NCBI GenBank assembly: GCA_949152475.1
Contig: OX424564.1
Location: 39,244,165 to 39,308,164 of the forward strand
Direction of reading: 5' to 3'
Origin: Terebella lapidaria
Taxonomy: Eukaryota; Annelida; Polychaeta; Terebellida; Terebellidae
DNA length: 64,000 nt
Shown: piece after piece, positions 11,118-21,587 of the stretch
Layout: each line of letters opens with the position of its first letter
Numbering within the stretch: the stretch's first letter is position 1
Program-made: the position numbers and the translations under genes
The notes under the pieces: generated by a model
Seen by the model: only the letters and a program-made list of their open reading frames with translations
Databases searched by the model: none
What the model was told of the DNA's origin: nothing

Positions 11118-11627
11118 AATGTTGGTCCCCAACATGTTCCGCCCGCGCCCAAAATGCTCGAAACCCGACGAAGGCTTCGCATGGCGGGGGCCGGAAGAAG
11201 GCACGATGGCAACGCCCGGAAGTCACGGCGCAAAGACTAGGACTTTAAGAGTCCCTTTTGGAAGAATGGGGAACTACCCCCGGACTTATGAAGTAAACTA
11301 TAACGCGCTTTGCAATTTTGAATAAATCCTCATAAACAAGCTAAAATTTTGACCGAGGTGGTCCAAAACCGTGTGATGACCTTGAAAGGCCATCCATTAT
11401 AAAAGGACGGTGTGTCGAGTCTTTGGAATATCTTTAAGGTTAGACTTTAAATTTAGAAATTTTGTAAAACGACACACCGAGTGATCAAAAGTGATAGTAC
11501 CTCTAAAATGTTGCCGACCGCCCTGCCGGCCGGCTCCTCAGATCCGCAGAACGGGTCTGAGGCAGGGCGGAGCCGCGGGAGCGACTCCGGCACGCCGCCG
11601 CACACGTGCAGCGACGAGGCTAGCACC

Positions 11628-14108
11628 CTAGCCTTCCTCCGTCGTCATCGGCTCCTCATCCGTGCCGCCTGTCTTGGGGTCTGGCGGCGGTGACGGGTCC
11701 CTACGCCGCGGAAGCAGCGGAGCCGGCATAATGAAAGCCGGCTGCACGGGCGGATGAGGCAGGCCCGGTGGAGCTTGCACGGGCTTTTGTGGTGAGCCCT
11801 GCAATCCGGGTCCTGACGGAGCCATCACAACGGAGGCCGGTAGAGATGTCGCGCCGAGATCTGCTATGGCGCGGAACATCTCCACCGTATCGCGGGTGCG
11901 CTGTGGACCGGCCGTCCGTTCTCCCCACACCTGGACTAGGTATGGGTAGATGGCCAGCTCCAAAGCAGCATCCGCGCGCCGGAGAGCCGCCTGGTTCAGG
12001 GCGGACGACTCGGGGTCATCGACGCCCTGGATTAGGCGAGTCCGAGCGGCCTCGGCTTCGCCAAGACGACGCCGTAGCTGCTCATTCTCAGCCTCCAGGT
12101 GCTCCATCCGTGCGGCCACCTCTGGGGCGGGGGCGGACGCCCCGGACTGCTCGGCAAGAGCGGCGGTCCGACCCTGGTCGAACGCGCGCCGCTCAATGAC
12201 GGCCGACAAAGTCCGGTAGCTCTCTAGGCTCCGCCGGGTGCCTTCCATGAGGCCCTGGTCGTATACGAGGTCGCATGCGACACGGGAGGCCTCGGCGCGG
12301 CACCGGCTGAACCGATCCAGAGAGCTGTCCATCTCCGCCACAAGGTACTCCGCCGCTCGGGTGAGTCGACCACGCTGGGGGTGATCCCAGGGGTGCTCCT
12401 CCCGAGCGCGGACCAACGCGGCTACACCTGCGGACCCCAAGTCACGAATGGCTCGAGGCACCGGCAGGTTCACCAACGCCGGATCACCGGGGATCCGGTC
12501 CATACCATCGCGACGATGGCCGACCGCCTGGCCTACAGACTCGCGGAAAGTCTCGTAGACGCTGGCGGTCGTGGGACCGAGCCTCCGGCGTACGTCCGCC
12601 GTGGCGTCGAGGGGGTCCAAGTCCAGGGAGGCAGTGCTTTGCCACCCTGCGAACGTCCCCTCAACTACCAACGAGGACGCGGACGCCGACCTCGTGAGAG
12701 GTACCGCACGTCCGCTACTGCTCGCTACCGAGGGAGTCACGCGTGGAGTCCTTGGCGGGACCGCCGACGCGGTACTCGAGGAGGCGGAGGTGTCTGCCAC
12801 CACCCGTCCCTCAGACGGACCCGCGGGTACCGTCACCTCGAGCAAGCCCGGGTAGTCCTCCTGAGTCAGCGCACCCGGAGACTGCAAGGGCGTCGTCCCG
12901 GCCGGAGTCTTTCCGGCGGACGAACTCTTCCCCTGAGTCTTTGGCTGGGGGCGCGGCTTAGGAGTAGCCACTCGTGTCTTGGCCGCGATCTGCGGCATCT
13001 CCGACACGATCATGGTCACCCGGTGCCGTTCTTCACCGGCCTGGATTACCGGCGGTTCACGGACAGCCTCTGCTGCTGTCCGGGCGGCTTCCGCCGCCTG
13101 GAACTCCGCCGGGGTCTGGCCCATCGTAGCCGTCAGGCGAGCGGTGTAGCTCGAGCCCGCGGACACAACGCCAGACTGCCTCCAGGCATCGTCCATGACG
13201 CGCTGTGCAAAGCGCCATGGACCCCAGTGAAAGAACCGGTGATTCGCCGTCCCTGACGTAGTCATGAACGACGCCACCCTCGGTGGTATGTATCCATAAT
13301 TGAATACAGGCCCCACTTCATTTCCAACGAGATGAAGTCCCTCACCGCGGTGTGCACCCGAGCGGTGATCATTTAGGGCCTCTAAACTGGCGAAATATCG
13401 TTGCTGAGGGGTGCCGGAGTAGCACCTCTTGCAAACGAACATTTGCATCCAGGAGTAGTGGTACCCCGCAATGTGTCGACTCAAGTGGTCGTAGGTAGGA
13501 TACCTACGATCCCGGTTGAGCGCACGGTGCGGGTCCTCATACCCGTCCAGGGATTTCGGACAGAGTTGGCATATTACACCCTCCTCTGGCTCGGGCGGCA
13601 ACCCGACACGCTCCTCGTCCGTGAGTGGACGAGGCCGTGTGAAAGGCGTGTCGGCCGCCGCGCCGGCCGCCGCGGTGCGGCGTCCCTGTGGATCCCTGCC
13701 GTAGCGCGGGAGGAACATGTGTCCCTGACGGACTCCAGGGAGTTCGGGGCCCATTTCGGCCCGCAGCCTCTGGATAGAGGGCTGCTCCGAGGACGACCGT
13801 TTCTTCTTTTTGGCCGCCCCCGAACGATTCTCCGACCTGGTTTGTCGGGGCACACTCTTCCCGCGTGGGGGCGCGGCCCTCCGTTGCTGCGCAACGAAGG
13901 CCCGCGCTCCCGCTTCCAGTGCGGCGTCAGACAGGTGGACCCCGTCTTGCTCCGCGCGCTTCCGGAGGAGTTCTAAACGAAGATCTCCCTCCTTCGGCAC
14001 GGGACGCCCTCTGTCCACTGGACTTGACCCCACCTCCGCAGCTCCGGTAGGTTTCTTGGTACCGGAGGAAGAAGAAGAGGAGGTTCCTTTCGGTGCCTTG
14101 ATAGGCAC
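11628..14108 (-). CDS. Extra ORF of the LTR element: zinc-finger and coiled-coil protein
   Basis: This 826-residue ORF lies downstream of pol. It has a low-complexity Ser/Lys-rich and basic N-terminal third; two C2H2-like finger candidates at about residues 180-260 (CQLCPKS...HLSRH and CKRC...LNDHRSGAH); a Pro/Ser/Thr-rich middle; a Glu/Arg-rich heptad segment near residues 665-695 that looks like a coiled coil; and a Pro-rich tail. I do not recognise the family. Extra 3' ORFs are known in some Ty3/gypsy lineages, but an envelope is not indicated, as no hydrophobic membrane span is visible. A nucleic-acid-binding role is inference. Confidence 0.6.
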   Translation of the reverse strand: MPIKAPKGTSSSSSSGTKKPTGAAEVGSSPVDRGRPVPKEGDLRLELLRKRAEQDGVHLSDAALEAGARAFVAQQRRAAPPRGKSVPRQTRSENRSGAAKKKKRSSSEQPSIQRLRAEMGPELPGVRQGHMFLPRYGRDPQGRRTAAAGAAADTPFTRPRPLTDEERVGLPPEPEEGVICQLCPKSLDGYEDPHRALNRDRRYPTYDHLSRHIAGYHYSWMQMFVCKRCYSGTPQQRYFASLEALNDHRSGAHRGEGLHLVGNEVGPVFNYGYIPPRVASFMTTSGTANHRFFHWGPWRFAQRVMDDAWRQSGVVSAGSSYTARLTATMGQTPAEFQAAEAARTAAEAVREPPVIQAGEERHRVTMIVSEMPQIAAKTRVATPKPRPQPKTQGKSSSAGKTPAGTTPLQSPGALTQEDYPGLLEVTVPAGPSEGRVVADTSASSSTASAVPPRTPRVTPSVASSSGRAVPLTRSASASSLVVEGTFAGWQSTASLDLDPLDATADVRRRLGPTTASVYETFRESVGQAVGHRRDGMDRIPGDPALVNLPVPRAIRDLGSAGVAALVRAREEHPWDHPQRGRLTRAAEYLVAEMDSSLDRFSRCRAEASRVACDLVYDQGLMEGTRRSLESYRTLSAVIERRAFDQGRTAALAEQSGASAPAPEVAARMEHLEAENEQLRRRLGEAEAARTRLIQGVDDPESSALNQAALRRADAALELAIYPYLVQVWGERTAGPQRTRDTVEMFRAIADLGATSLPASVVMAPSGPGLQGSPQKPVQAPPGLPHPPVQPAFIMPAPLLPRRRDPSPPPDPKTGGTDEEPMTTEEG

Positions 14109-14315
14109 CCGCTTACAGGAACCTCCCGCGCCTGGGCCGGATCCCGCGGAGGCGCCGCCCGCACCAGATCCCGAGGGATTAGGCGTCTTGGCGACTCCGG
14201 GTTTGGCGGAGGACCCTTTCTGGCCGCCCGGCTTAGGCGCCAGTGGCTGAGGTCCTCCGGACTTCGATCCTGCTTGAGGCGAGGGGCCGCCGGACTTCTT
14301 TTTCCGGTGCGGCCG

Positions 14316-15080
14316 CTACTTCTTTTTCTTCTTTGGAGGCGAGGAGGCCGGGTCCGGGTCGGATCCGGCCTCAGATTGCCCATGCTCAGCGGCTTCCAGC
14401 TCTTGCTGGGCTCTCCACTGCTTTTGAGCAATCTCCCGGGCTCGACGGCGAGTACGCTTAGAGACGGGCGATGTAAACCCGTCATCTCGGTTCTCGGTCT
14501 CCTTCGAGCCAGACTCCTGTTCCTGAGGCGGCGCTTGGGATGCGGCTTCCTCAGCCGCGTCAACCTGCTCCGCCCAAGTCCCAGGGGCCTTCTGGTCGTG
14601 CGGACCAGACTCCGCAGGTGCGGACACCGAGGAGTTCTCGGCGGAACCGGTGTCCGGACGGCTACGGCCATCCGGACGGGTTTCCGCACGAGTACTCTCA
14701 TCCGGGCCCAGAGACGCAAGCATCTCCGAGGACGGGTGCAACTCAATGTCCACACTAGCAAGTCCCGCACCACCGCAGTCCATCACCTCTTCCATACGAG
14801 AAAAAGGCGACGGATCTAGGAGTAGCTCGGCGCCTGCCGTGGCCGAGTCACTCTCTGCGGGGCGGTCCTCCGCGACCTCGCTCTCAGACTCGGTTCCTGA
14901 GTAAGAACCGGAGCTGGAGCTGGATTCCTCAGAACCCACATAGGCTCCCCGAGGGATGTCCTCGCGGTCATCCTCCTCGGGCCTAGACTGGGGTCTCGAG
15001 TACGAATTACCGCGCTCAAGAGACCCCTCTTCCCTCCCTTCATCACCTCCCCAGCCGTCGCTACTTTCCGACATTGTCAA
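14316..15080 (-). CDS. Extra ORF of the LTR element: acidic Ser/Glu-rich protein
   Basis: This 254-residue ORF lies between the spacer after pol and the zinc-finger ORF. It is very rich in Ser, Glu and Asp, with a Lys run at the C-terminus that could be a nuclear localisation signal. There is no recognisable domain. Its start at 15080 follows the long spacer, so translation would need a separate or spliced mRNA, as some LTR elements with 3' ORFs use. The function is unknown. Confidence 0.5.
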   Translation of the reverse strand: MTMSESSDGWGGDEGREEGSLERGNSYSRPQSRPEEDDREDIPRGAYVGSEESSSSSGSYSGTESESEVAEDRPAESDSATAGAELLLDPSPFSRMEEVMDCGGAGLASVDIELHPSSEMLASLGPDESTRAETRPDGRSRPDTGSAENSSVSAPAESGPHDQKAPGTWAEQVDAAEEAASQAPPQEQESGSKETENRDDGFTSPVSKRTRRRAREIAQKQWRAQQELEAAEHGQSEAGSDPDPASSPPKKKKK

Positions 15081-16991
15081 GCGCTCTAATCGCTCTAAAC
15101 ACTGGGAGTCAGATCCGCAGATCCGTCTCCACCAGTGCCGAGCGCTTGAATGACGAGAAGGTGTCGAATTACATCGATTAAAGGCATCAAGTGTTGGCAG
15201 TTATACTGCACACGCATCGTATGACGCGTTCCCGTGGAAACGTCTATTCACTGCATCTACCCGATCGACAGACAAAAGGACGTTTTACATTCCCGCATTC
15301 CCATACACGCATCTCCCCCCGGTGACTCCTTTCATTCCATGTATACGGGTGGCTTGTGTACACAAGCCATCCCGGGGGAACCCGCTAAAATACTACAGTA
15401 ATTAACAGCAGTCATTAGCAATAGCTTTCGCACTGGCGATCAATGACGTGAAGTTAATCACCCTCGCAGGTTAAAGATTGTATACAATGTATCAAAAAGC
15501 CAAACTACTTGTGGGTGTTACGATTATGTCACCCTATCAGCAGCGATAAATAAAAATTTAACACCGCTCAAGCAGCAATGAAAATAAATCCACTACCGCT
15601 TGCATGCTTTTCATAGATCACGGCATACAGCCTTCGATACAATGTACACAATCTCCTACACCCCTCTTGCGAAAGCAGAAATCTCCCGATTTCTTACTCT
15701 CTATTGCACCAGGGAAAAGATATATCTCTAAACTTTCTCATATATGGGATAAATGAGTAAGAATAGCATTTCCACGGGAAACACGCACACACTTGTGGCT
15801 TATAATCCTCCCATAAATAATAAATGAGATGGAAAAATAAACAAAATCACTCCCCATAGCCGCTGGCACGCTTACAGGGCGATCGGACATACCCATGACG
15901 TCCGGACAGACAATCGGGCGCCCTATGGGCGTTTGCAAAGCGCCCACTAGCATCCCCGACGTACTGCCCGGCCGCGGAGCGGTGCCCGGTCCAGCCCAGA
16001 GCCTCCTCAAACGACTACCGGAGCGCGGAGCCAATAGATTTAGACGCGGAGCCGGCATGGTCCATAACCGCACTGGTTAGGGGGCGAACCCTTCATACCG
16101 GCGCCCAATCTAGAGGCGCCCAAAGATGGTGAAAGCAATAGCCGGCGGACGTCCGGGGCTGCCCGCGGACGGAGTCCAGGCCGGACGTCTACCATTGTAC
16201 GGCGTATTGCCCTTATCCAATGAAGATGAAATTGGAATTAGAAGCCACCACAAGTGTTGCGCATGTAATATACGACCCCCTTCTTAGAAGGAGGCCGGGG
16301 TTCCGGTCATTCCGGCCGGACCGCGTATTGTAAGGTACGATCCGGACGAGAACGAGCGTCACCCGCTGCCGCGGCTGGTCCGCACACGCGGACTTAACAA
16401 CCGCTCCATTATCATAATGGATAGTCGGTTTCCTGCCGTAAGAAACCTTAATCTACTATAACCGCAATTACAGTAGTGGCTCACGGGGGATAACTACACC
16501 GAAGTGCGTCATCTTAAAGCGCCGCGGACGCCGGACGAGTCACGCGGACGAACCGCGGACATCAGTCCTCATCTGCGGACACTATCCTCGCGTCCAGAGC
16601 CAGTTCCCCAAATCCGTGGGAAGACGCTTCTCCCGTAGCGGACGTAAATCCCAACCTCAGTCTGGCCATATAAGAGGTTGTCCCGGGACCAGGGGCGTCC
16701 GGCCGAATCAGTAAATTCGTCCGGCCAGCGTAACCGTTGTGCGGAATACGCCGGACAGCCGTCCATAAGGTGCGGACAGGCCATCCGCACGTCCCTGGCG
16801 CTAGAAACTACAGGAGGGCGGATGCGGAGAGGCGGCGTTACGACATGAAAGTCTCCGCGGACCTCAACTCCGAAGATGGCCACAAAGTAGCCACCCGCGG
16901 AGGTAAGTCGTGCGGACTCTCACGGAACGACCTAAAACCCATCCATAGTATGACAGACGGGTACCGCAGACGCATCCGCATGGGCGGAAGG
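15081..16991 (-). other. Spacer of the LTR element between pol and the extra ORFs
   Basis: No ORF of note on the element's strand. The segment from about 16300 to 16900 is studded with GCGGAC/GTCCGG motifs, which also recur in the LTRs and look like a base-composition signature of the element. Confidence 0.5.
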
Positions 16992-19900
16992 TTATTCCCA
17001 CCCATACCGGGCTGGCGCACGTGGTTTCCGGCGTGGCCGCCCGTCATCCGCAGGTACTGGAGGGAGTGGAGGTACCTGCGGATCGCCGTTATCTGGCTGA
17101 TAGCCGCCCAGTCCATCATCTGACGGGTCAGAGAGGTCCGGGAGGCCCACCATACGGCGCACACGCTCGTCCGGAGTCCGCGGATGCTGACCGGACGGAT
17201 CCCATACGGGAGCGTCATCCGGTTCCGCATCTTGAATTAGCGGATCCATGACAAGCGGGCCCTCGTACTTCTTCAGATTATCGATATGGACAACCAGAAC
17301 CCTGTCCGGATCGGAATCCCTCCGGATCCGGTAGTCCACATCTGTCACCTGTTTCAGTACTGTAAACGGGCCTATCCACGGCTTAGCAAATTTATTGCCT
17401 TGCTTAAGCGGCGGATAATAGTAGCGCACCTTGTCGCCTTCTGCAAAAGCTGGCCTACCCTTAGCATGGGCGTCATAGCCTCGCTTCTGCCGGAGGGCAG
17501 ACTTGTCCAGGCGCGCGCGCGCGAAATCATGGGCGTTCGCCAGGGCGCGGCGAATCCACTCCACGTACTCCGGACCGCACTGGGGTACTGCGCCGGTCTC
17601 TGCCGCAGTTGGATACATAATATCCACGGGCAAATTTAGCTCCCGGCCGTACAACATCGCGTGCGGAGTAACTCCGGTCGAAGAGTGGACCGACGACCTG
17701 TACGCCATTAAGACATACGGGAGGTGGTCATCCCAATCATTCGCACGATCATTCACAAAGGCCGCCAGCATGTTGAGGACCGATCGATTAAAGCGTTCGA
17801 CCTGGCCATCAGACTGGGGCCTGTAGGGGGTGGTCCGCACCTTGGTACTCCCTAGCATCTGTGCTAGGTTCCGGAACAGGTTGCTCTCAAATTGCGTGCC
17901 CTGATCCGAATGTACCTGTTTAGGTACCCCATGGTACACCACCCATCTATTCACCAATAACCGAGCTACCTCGTCCGCAGTCTGGCGGCGCAGTGGGTAG
18001 GCATCGGTATACTTGGTAAAATAGTCGGATATCACCAGGATGTACCGGAAACCGCGCGGGGTGACCCGGTGGGTATCCAGTATATCCAGAGCTATCCGAT
18101 CAAACGGCGCGCCCGCCTTAACCGTGGTTAAGGGGTGGCGGCCAGGAGTCGGGACTCCTTTGCGAGCTCGACACCGAGGGCAGGCTGCGCACCACCGTTG
18201 CACGTCCAAGCCGCTACCAGGCCAATGAAAGCGCTGTTGTAGCCTATGGACGGTCCTCCGGATTCCCAAGTGACCGGTCACCCGGAGGTCATGCAACTGG
18301 TGGAGTACTTCTTTCCGCAGCTCCGCCGGAAGCACCAACTGCCATATTGGAGGCAGTGGGGTCGGTGGCTCATAGCGCCGGTATAAGAGGCCATCCCTCA
18401 AGGAGAGTCGTTCCCACTGAGATACTAGAGACAAGGTCTCCTCCCTGTAGGTCTTTCGCTCATCCTTCGAGGGCTTCTGGCCGGCCTCAAGGGCTGTGAT
18501 TACCGGTGCCAGAGCTCTGTCAGCTCTCTGCGCCGCAGCTATCTGCGCCGGAGAGTAGCCACCCAAGTAATTAGGCTCCTCATCCATCGCGTCCGGCTGC
18601 GCCGCAGCGGCCATCACCACAGGGGGCAAGGACCGCTCATACTCAGACTCTCCGGAGGACGAGGGTACCCACGAGGAGTACACCGCCGGACTCGAGGAAG
18701 ACTCGCTGGAGCTGAGCCGCACCTCCGCTTCATATGCGGGACGCCCTCGCCGATATCGGCGGGTCCGCGCGCGGAGATGAGCCCTAGACGCTCCGGCCGC
18801 CGTGTTGTTAGAGGGGGCGGCGGCCTGCGGTCTCCCCGGAACGTCCAATTCCGAGTCTGAGGACGAATCCGCGGCTTGCTGGAATGGTGCCATCCCTGCA
18901 CAACCCGGATTCTTGCACTTATGACAACGGGACAGGCCGTCCGCGTTGCCGTGCAACTTACCAGCGCGATGCTCTATCTGCATGTCATACTCTTGGAGTT
19001 TGACGAGCCACCGCGCCACCAAGCCATCGGCCTCACTATAGTTGAGGAGCCATCTCAGCGAACTATGATCAGTCCGCAAACGGAAATGGCGTCCCAACAA
19101 ATAGTGCCGGAAGCGCTTGGTCATCGTAACCACCGCGAGCAACTCGCGATGAGTGGTACAGTAGTTCATTTGAGAGCGGCTCAAGGCCACACTCGCATAA
19201 GCTACTACCCGCTCTTGCCCGTCCACGATCTGCGAGAGGACACCGCCGAGCGCGAAGTTACTCGCGTCGGTGTCCAAGATGAACTCGCAGTCCGGACGAG
19301 GGTGCCGCAGCACCGGGGCCACTACCAAGGCCTGCCGGAGTCCCGAGAAGGCGTTAGCCTGCTCGGCGGACCAAACAAAATCGGCGCCCTTTTCCGTGAG
19401 GATAGTAAGGGGACGCGCGATCTCCGCAAAGCCGCGAATAAACCTGCGGTGGTAGCTCGCGAAGCCCAAGAAGGACCTCACGTCCGCCACGTTACATGGC
19501 GGAGGCCATTTCTGCACGGCCGCCACCTTTGCGGGGTCTGGTCTCACTCCGGTGCCCGTTACCATGAAGCCCAAGTACAGGATTTCCTGCGCGAATAGCT
19601 CGCACTTACTTGGCTTCAATTTAAGCCCTGCTCCGCGGATGCGATGGAGCACCATCTGGAGGTTGGTGAGGGTTTCCTCGAACGACCGGCCATACACGAC
19701 GACATCGTCGATGTAGACCATACATCGCTTCCAGAGGAACCCTTTGAGTACCATCTCCATGAGGCGCTCGAACGTCGCTGGTGCGTTACAGAGCCCGAAC
19801 GGCATTACCTTGAATTGGTAGAGCCCGTTCTTGGTAACGAAGGCAGTCTTCGCCCGATCACTCTCCTCCATCTCCACCTGCCAATACCCGGAGGCCAGAT

Positions 19901-21587
19901 CCAGAGCACAGAAATAGTGCGACCCGGCCAGGGCATCGAAGGTATCCTCAATGTGCGGGAGAGGATATGAGTCCTTCCGCGTGGCATCGTTGAGTTTCCG
20001 ATAGTCCACGCAGAACCTCCACGAGCCGTCCTTCTTCTTCACCATAACCACCGGACTGGCCCAAGGGCTGTCACTGGGTTCGATGATGTCCAAGTCGAGC
20101 ATCTTTTGCACCTCCTGGTCTATGACCTCTTGGTGCACTATTGCTGCCCGACGAAGACGCTGCTTGAGAGGACGCTCGTCCACGAGGTCGATGCGGTGCT
20201 TGGCGACGTCAGTCTTGCCAACCGCACCATCAGGACCCATGAACACATCCGCATACTGCCGTAGCAGTCTGCGGAGCGCTTGGCGCTGCTCTTCATCCAA
20301 CCGGTCCTTCGGAACTCGGGATTCCAAATGGTCCGGCAGGGTGAACGGATCATCTCCGGCGGCCGCCGTCGCGCACGCAGCGCGGCAGACCGGATCGTCG
20401 GGGATGACACGACTCGAAGCCGCGGGAATAGCAGTAGCTGCTATGCATCCGCGCTTCAGTACAATCGGAGCATCCGTATGATTCACCACGAGGATGGGCA
20501 TCGCGCGGGGGTTGGACATGACCAGGGCCCCACCCAGCACGAGCCCAGTTCCTGCGGCGAAACTGCTCACGGGTTGCACTATACACGGACGACCATCGAG
20601 GGGCATGCGGGGACGCCGCGGCCTCGTCTCGATGATCATCTCACTCATCGGCGGCACTACTACAGTGCGCGATGTCCGCATCTGGAATGAATGCATCGGG
20701 CCCGAGCGGAAGAGGAAGTGTGTGTCCTCTCCCATCCGGAACTCGCCAGCGCTAAAGTTGGCAATCACCCGGTGGACCCGTAGGAAATTCATCCCAATTA
20801 TCCCGGCCGCTCCGATATCCGCCACGATCGCCTCTGTCAGATACACCTTGTCCCCAAGGGTAATAGGCAGATCGATGATGCCATGGATACGGATGCGGTT
20901 GTCTCCCGCTCCGTAGAGCTTGTACGGTCCGGGATCTCGCAACTCAAGGTTGCGGAGTGCGGGCTCCTTCCTAAACGTTCCGGCGGCCACGAGGGTCACC
21001 TCCGAGCCTGAGTCTATGAGGAGCCGGACCGGCTCCCGTCCGAAGGACAGGGGCAGGTACCAGCAGGGGTCCCTCACCAGCGCGCAGGTCGGGCGATACC
21101 TTTCGCACGCGCTGGGCTCATCTACGGAGTCCTCGCCATCCGCCTCAGCCGCGGAGGAGCTAGACTGGTCTCCAAGGACTACTTCCGGAGAAGTCATATC
21201 TACTTGGGGTCCGTCCTGCTCATCAGCGGGTGGGGCGGCATCGTTTGCCACCGAACAACTATCCCCGGACGCAGTGTTGGTCGCCACCACGTCCGGATCT
21301 AGTTTCCCTGCCGCGGGTTCCGATTCTGCTGTCCCGGAGGACCAGACCGGAAGGAATTCCTCCGTTGCGGGCCAGGGAGAGCTCCCTGGTATCCGCGCGA
21401 CCGCAGGCGTTCCAACAACTCCGGACACTTCAGCCAAAAGTGTCCCTGCTTTCCGCAGAAGTAGCAGGGACGGTTCTGAGCTGGTCCGGAGGTGAACGCG
21501 CAACATTCTGCGGCTCCCGGAGCTTCGAGCCCGGCGCAGTGCGCAATCATCTGCGCGGCGCCGAGGTCGTATTCCTCTATGTCGCAC
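16992..21587 (-). CDS. pol: pol of the Ty3/gypsy-type element
   Basis: This 1,531-residue ORF has, in order, an aspartic protease (DSGSEVTLV), a reverse transcriptase with the YIDDVVVYG box, an RNase H of the Ty3 type (DTDASNFALGG), a zinc-binding HHCC region and an integrase core (LDILDTH, SDQGTQFES). The order protease-RT-RNase H-integrase defines Ty3/gypsy rather than Copia. It overlaps the end of gag by about 290 bases in another frame, as is common where pol is expressed by frameshifting; its true N-terminus is therefore uncertain. Confidence 0.93.
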   Translation of the reverse strand: MRHRGIRPRRRADDCALRRARSSGSRRMLRVHLRTSSEPSLLLLRKAGTLLAEVSGVVGTPAVARIPGSSPWPATEEFLPVWSSGTAESEPAAGKLDPDVVATNTASGDSCSVANDAAPPADEQDGPQVDMTSPEVVLGDQSSSSAAEADGEDSVDEPSACERYRPTCALVRDPCWYLPLSFGREPVRLLIDSGSEVTLVAAGTFRKEPALRNLELRDPGPYKLYGAGDNRIRIHGIIDLPITLGDKVYLTEAIVADIGAAGIIGMNFLRVHRVIANFSAGEFRMGEDTHFLFRSGPMHSFQMRTSRTVVVPPMSEMIIETRPRRPRMPLDGRPCIVQPVSSFAAGTGLVLGGALVMSNPRAMPILVVNHTDAPIVLKRGCIAATAIPAASSRVIPDDPVCRAACATAAAGDDPFTLPDHLESRVPKDRLDEEQRQALRRLLRQYADVFMGPDGAVGKTDVAKHRIDLVDERPLKQRLRRAAIVHQEVIDQEVQKMLDLDIIEPSDSPWASPVVMVKKKDGSWRFCVDYRKLNDATRKDSYPLPHIEDTFDALAGSHYFCALDLASGYWQVEMEESDRAKTAFVTKNGLYQFKVMPFGLCNAPATFERLMEMVLKGFLWKRCMVYIDDVVVYGRSFEETLTNLQMVLHRIRGAGLKLKPSKCELFAQEILYLGFMVTGTGVRPDPAKVAAVQKWPPPCNVADVRSFLGFASYHRRFIRGFAEIARPLTILTEKGADFVWSAEQANAFSGLRQALVVAPVLRHPRPDCEFILDTDASNFALGGVLSQIVDGQERVVAYASVALSRSQMNYCTTHRELLAVVTMTKRFRHYLLGRHFRLRTDHSSLRWLLNYSEADGLVARWLVKLQEYDMQIEHRAGKLHGNADGLSRCHKCKNPGCAGMAPFQQAADSSSDSELDVPGRPQAAAPSNNTAAGASRAHLRARTRRYRRGRPAYEAEVRLSSSESSSSPAVYSSWVPSSSGESEYERSLPPVVMAAAAQPDAMDEEPNYLGGYSPAQIAAAQRADRALAPVITALEAGQKPSKDERKTYREETLSLVSQWERLSLRDGLLYRRYEPPTPLPPIWQLVLPAELRKEVLHQLHDLRVTGHLGIRRTVHRLQQRFHWPGSGLDVQRWCAACPRCRARKGVPTPGRHPLTTVKAGAPFDRIALDILDTHRVTPRGFRYILVISDYFTKYTDAYPLRRQTADEVARLLVNRWVVYHGVPKQVHSDQGTQFESNLFRNLAQMLGSTKVRTTPYRPQSDGQVERFNRSVLNMLAAFVNDRANDWDDHLPYVLMAYRSSVHSSTGVTPHAMLYGRELNLPVDIMYPTAAETGAVPQCGPEYVEWIRRALANAHDFARARLDKSALRQKRGYDAHAKGRPAFAEGDKVRYYYPPLKQGNKFAKPWIGPFTVLKQVTDVDYRIRRDSDPDRVLVVHIDNLKKYEGPLVMDPLIQDAEPDDAPVWDPSGQHPRTPDERVRRMVGLPDLSDPSDDGLGGYQPDNGDPQVPPLPPVPADDGRPRRKPRAPARYGWE

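Noticed and set aside
10595-11248. 217-codon plus-strand frame over the LTR, with a twin at 23855
   Set aside because: It is antisense to the element, and both copies arise simply because the two LTRs are identical.
12381-14250. Long plus-strand frames opposite the zinc-finger ORF
   Set aside because: They are shadows produced by GC-rich codon use of the minus-strand ORF; no domain is recognisable.
11628-15080. Extra ORFs of the LTR element as an envelope gene
   Set aside because: No signal peptide or membrane span is visible; composition and finger motifs point elsewhere.
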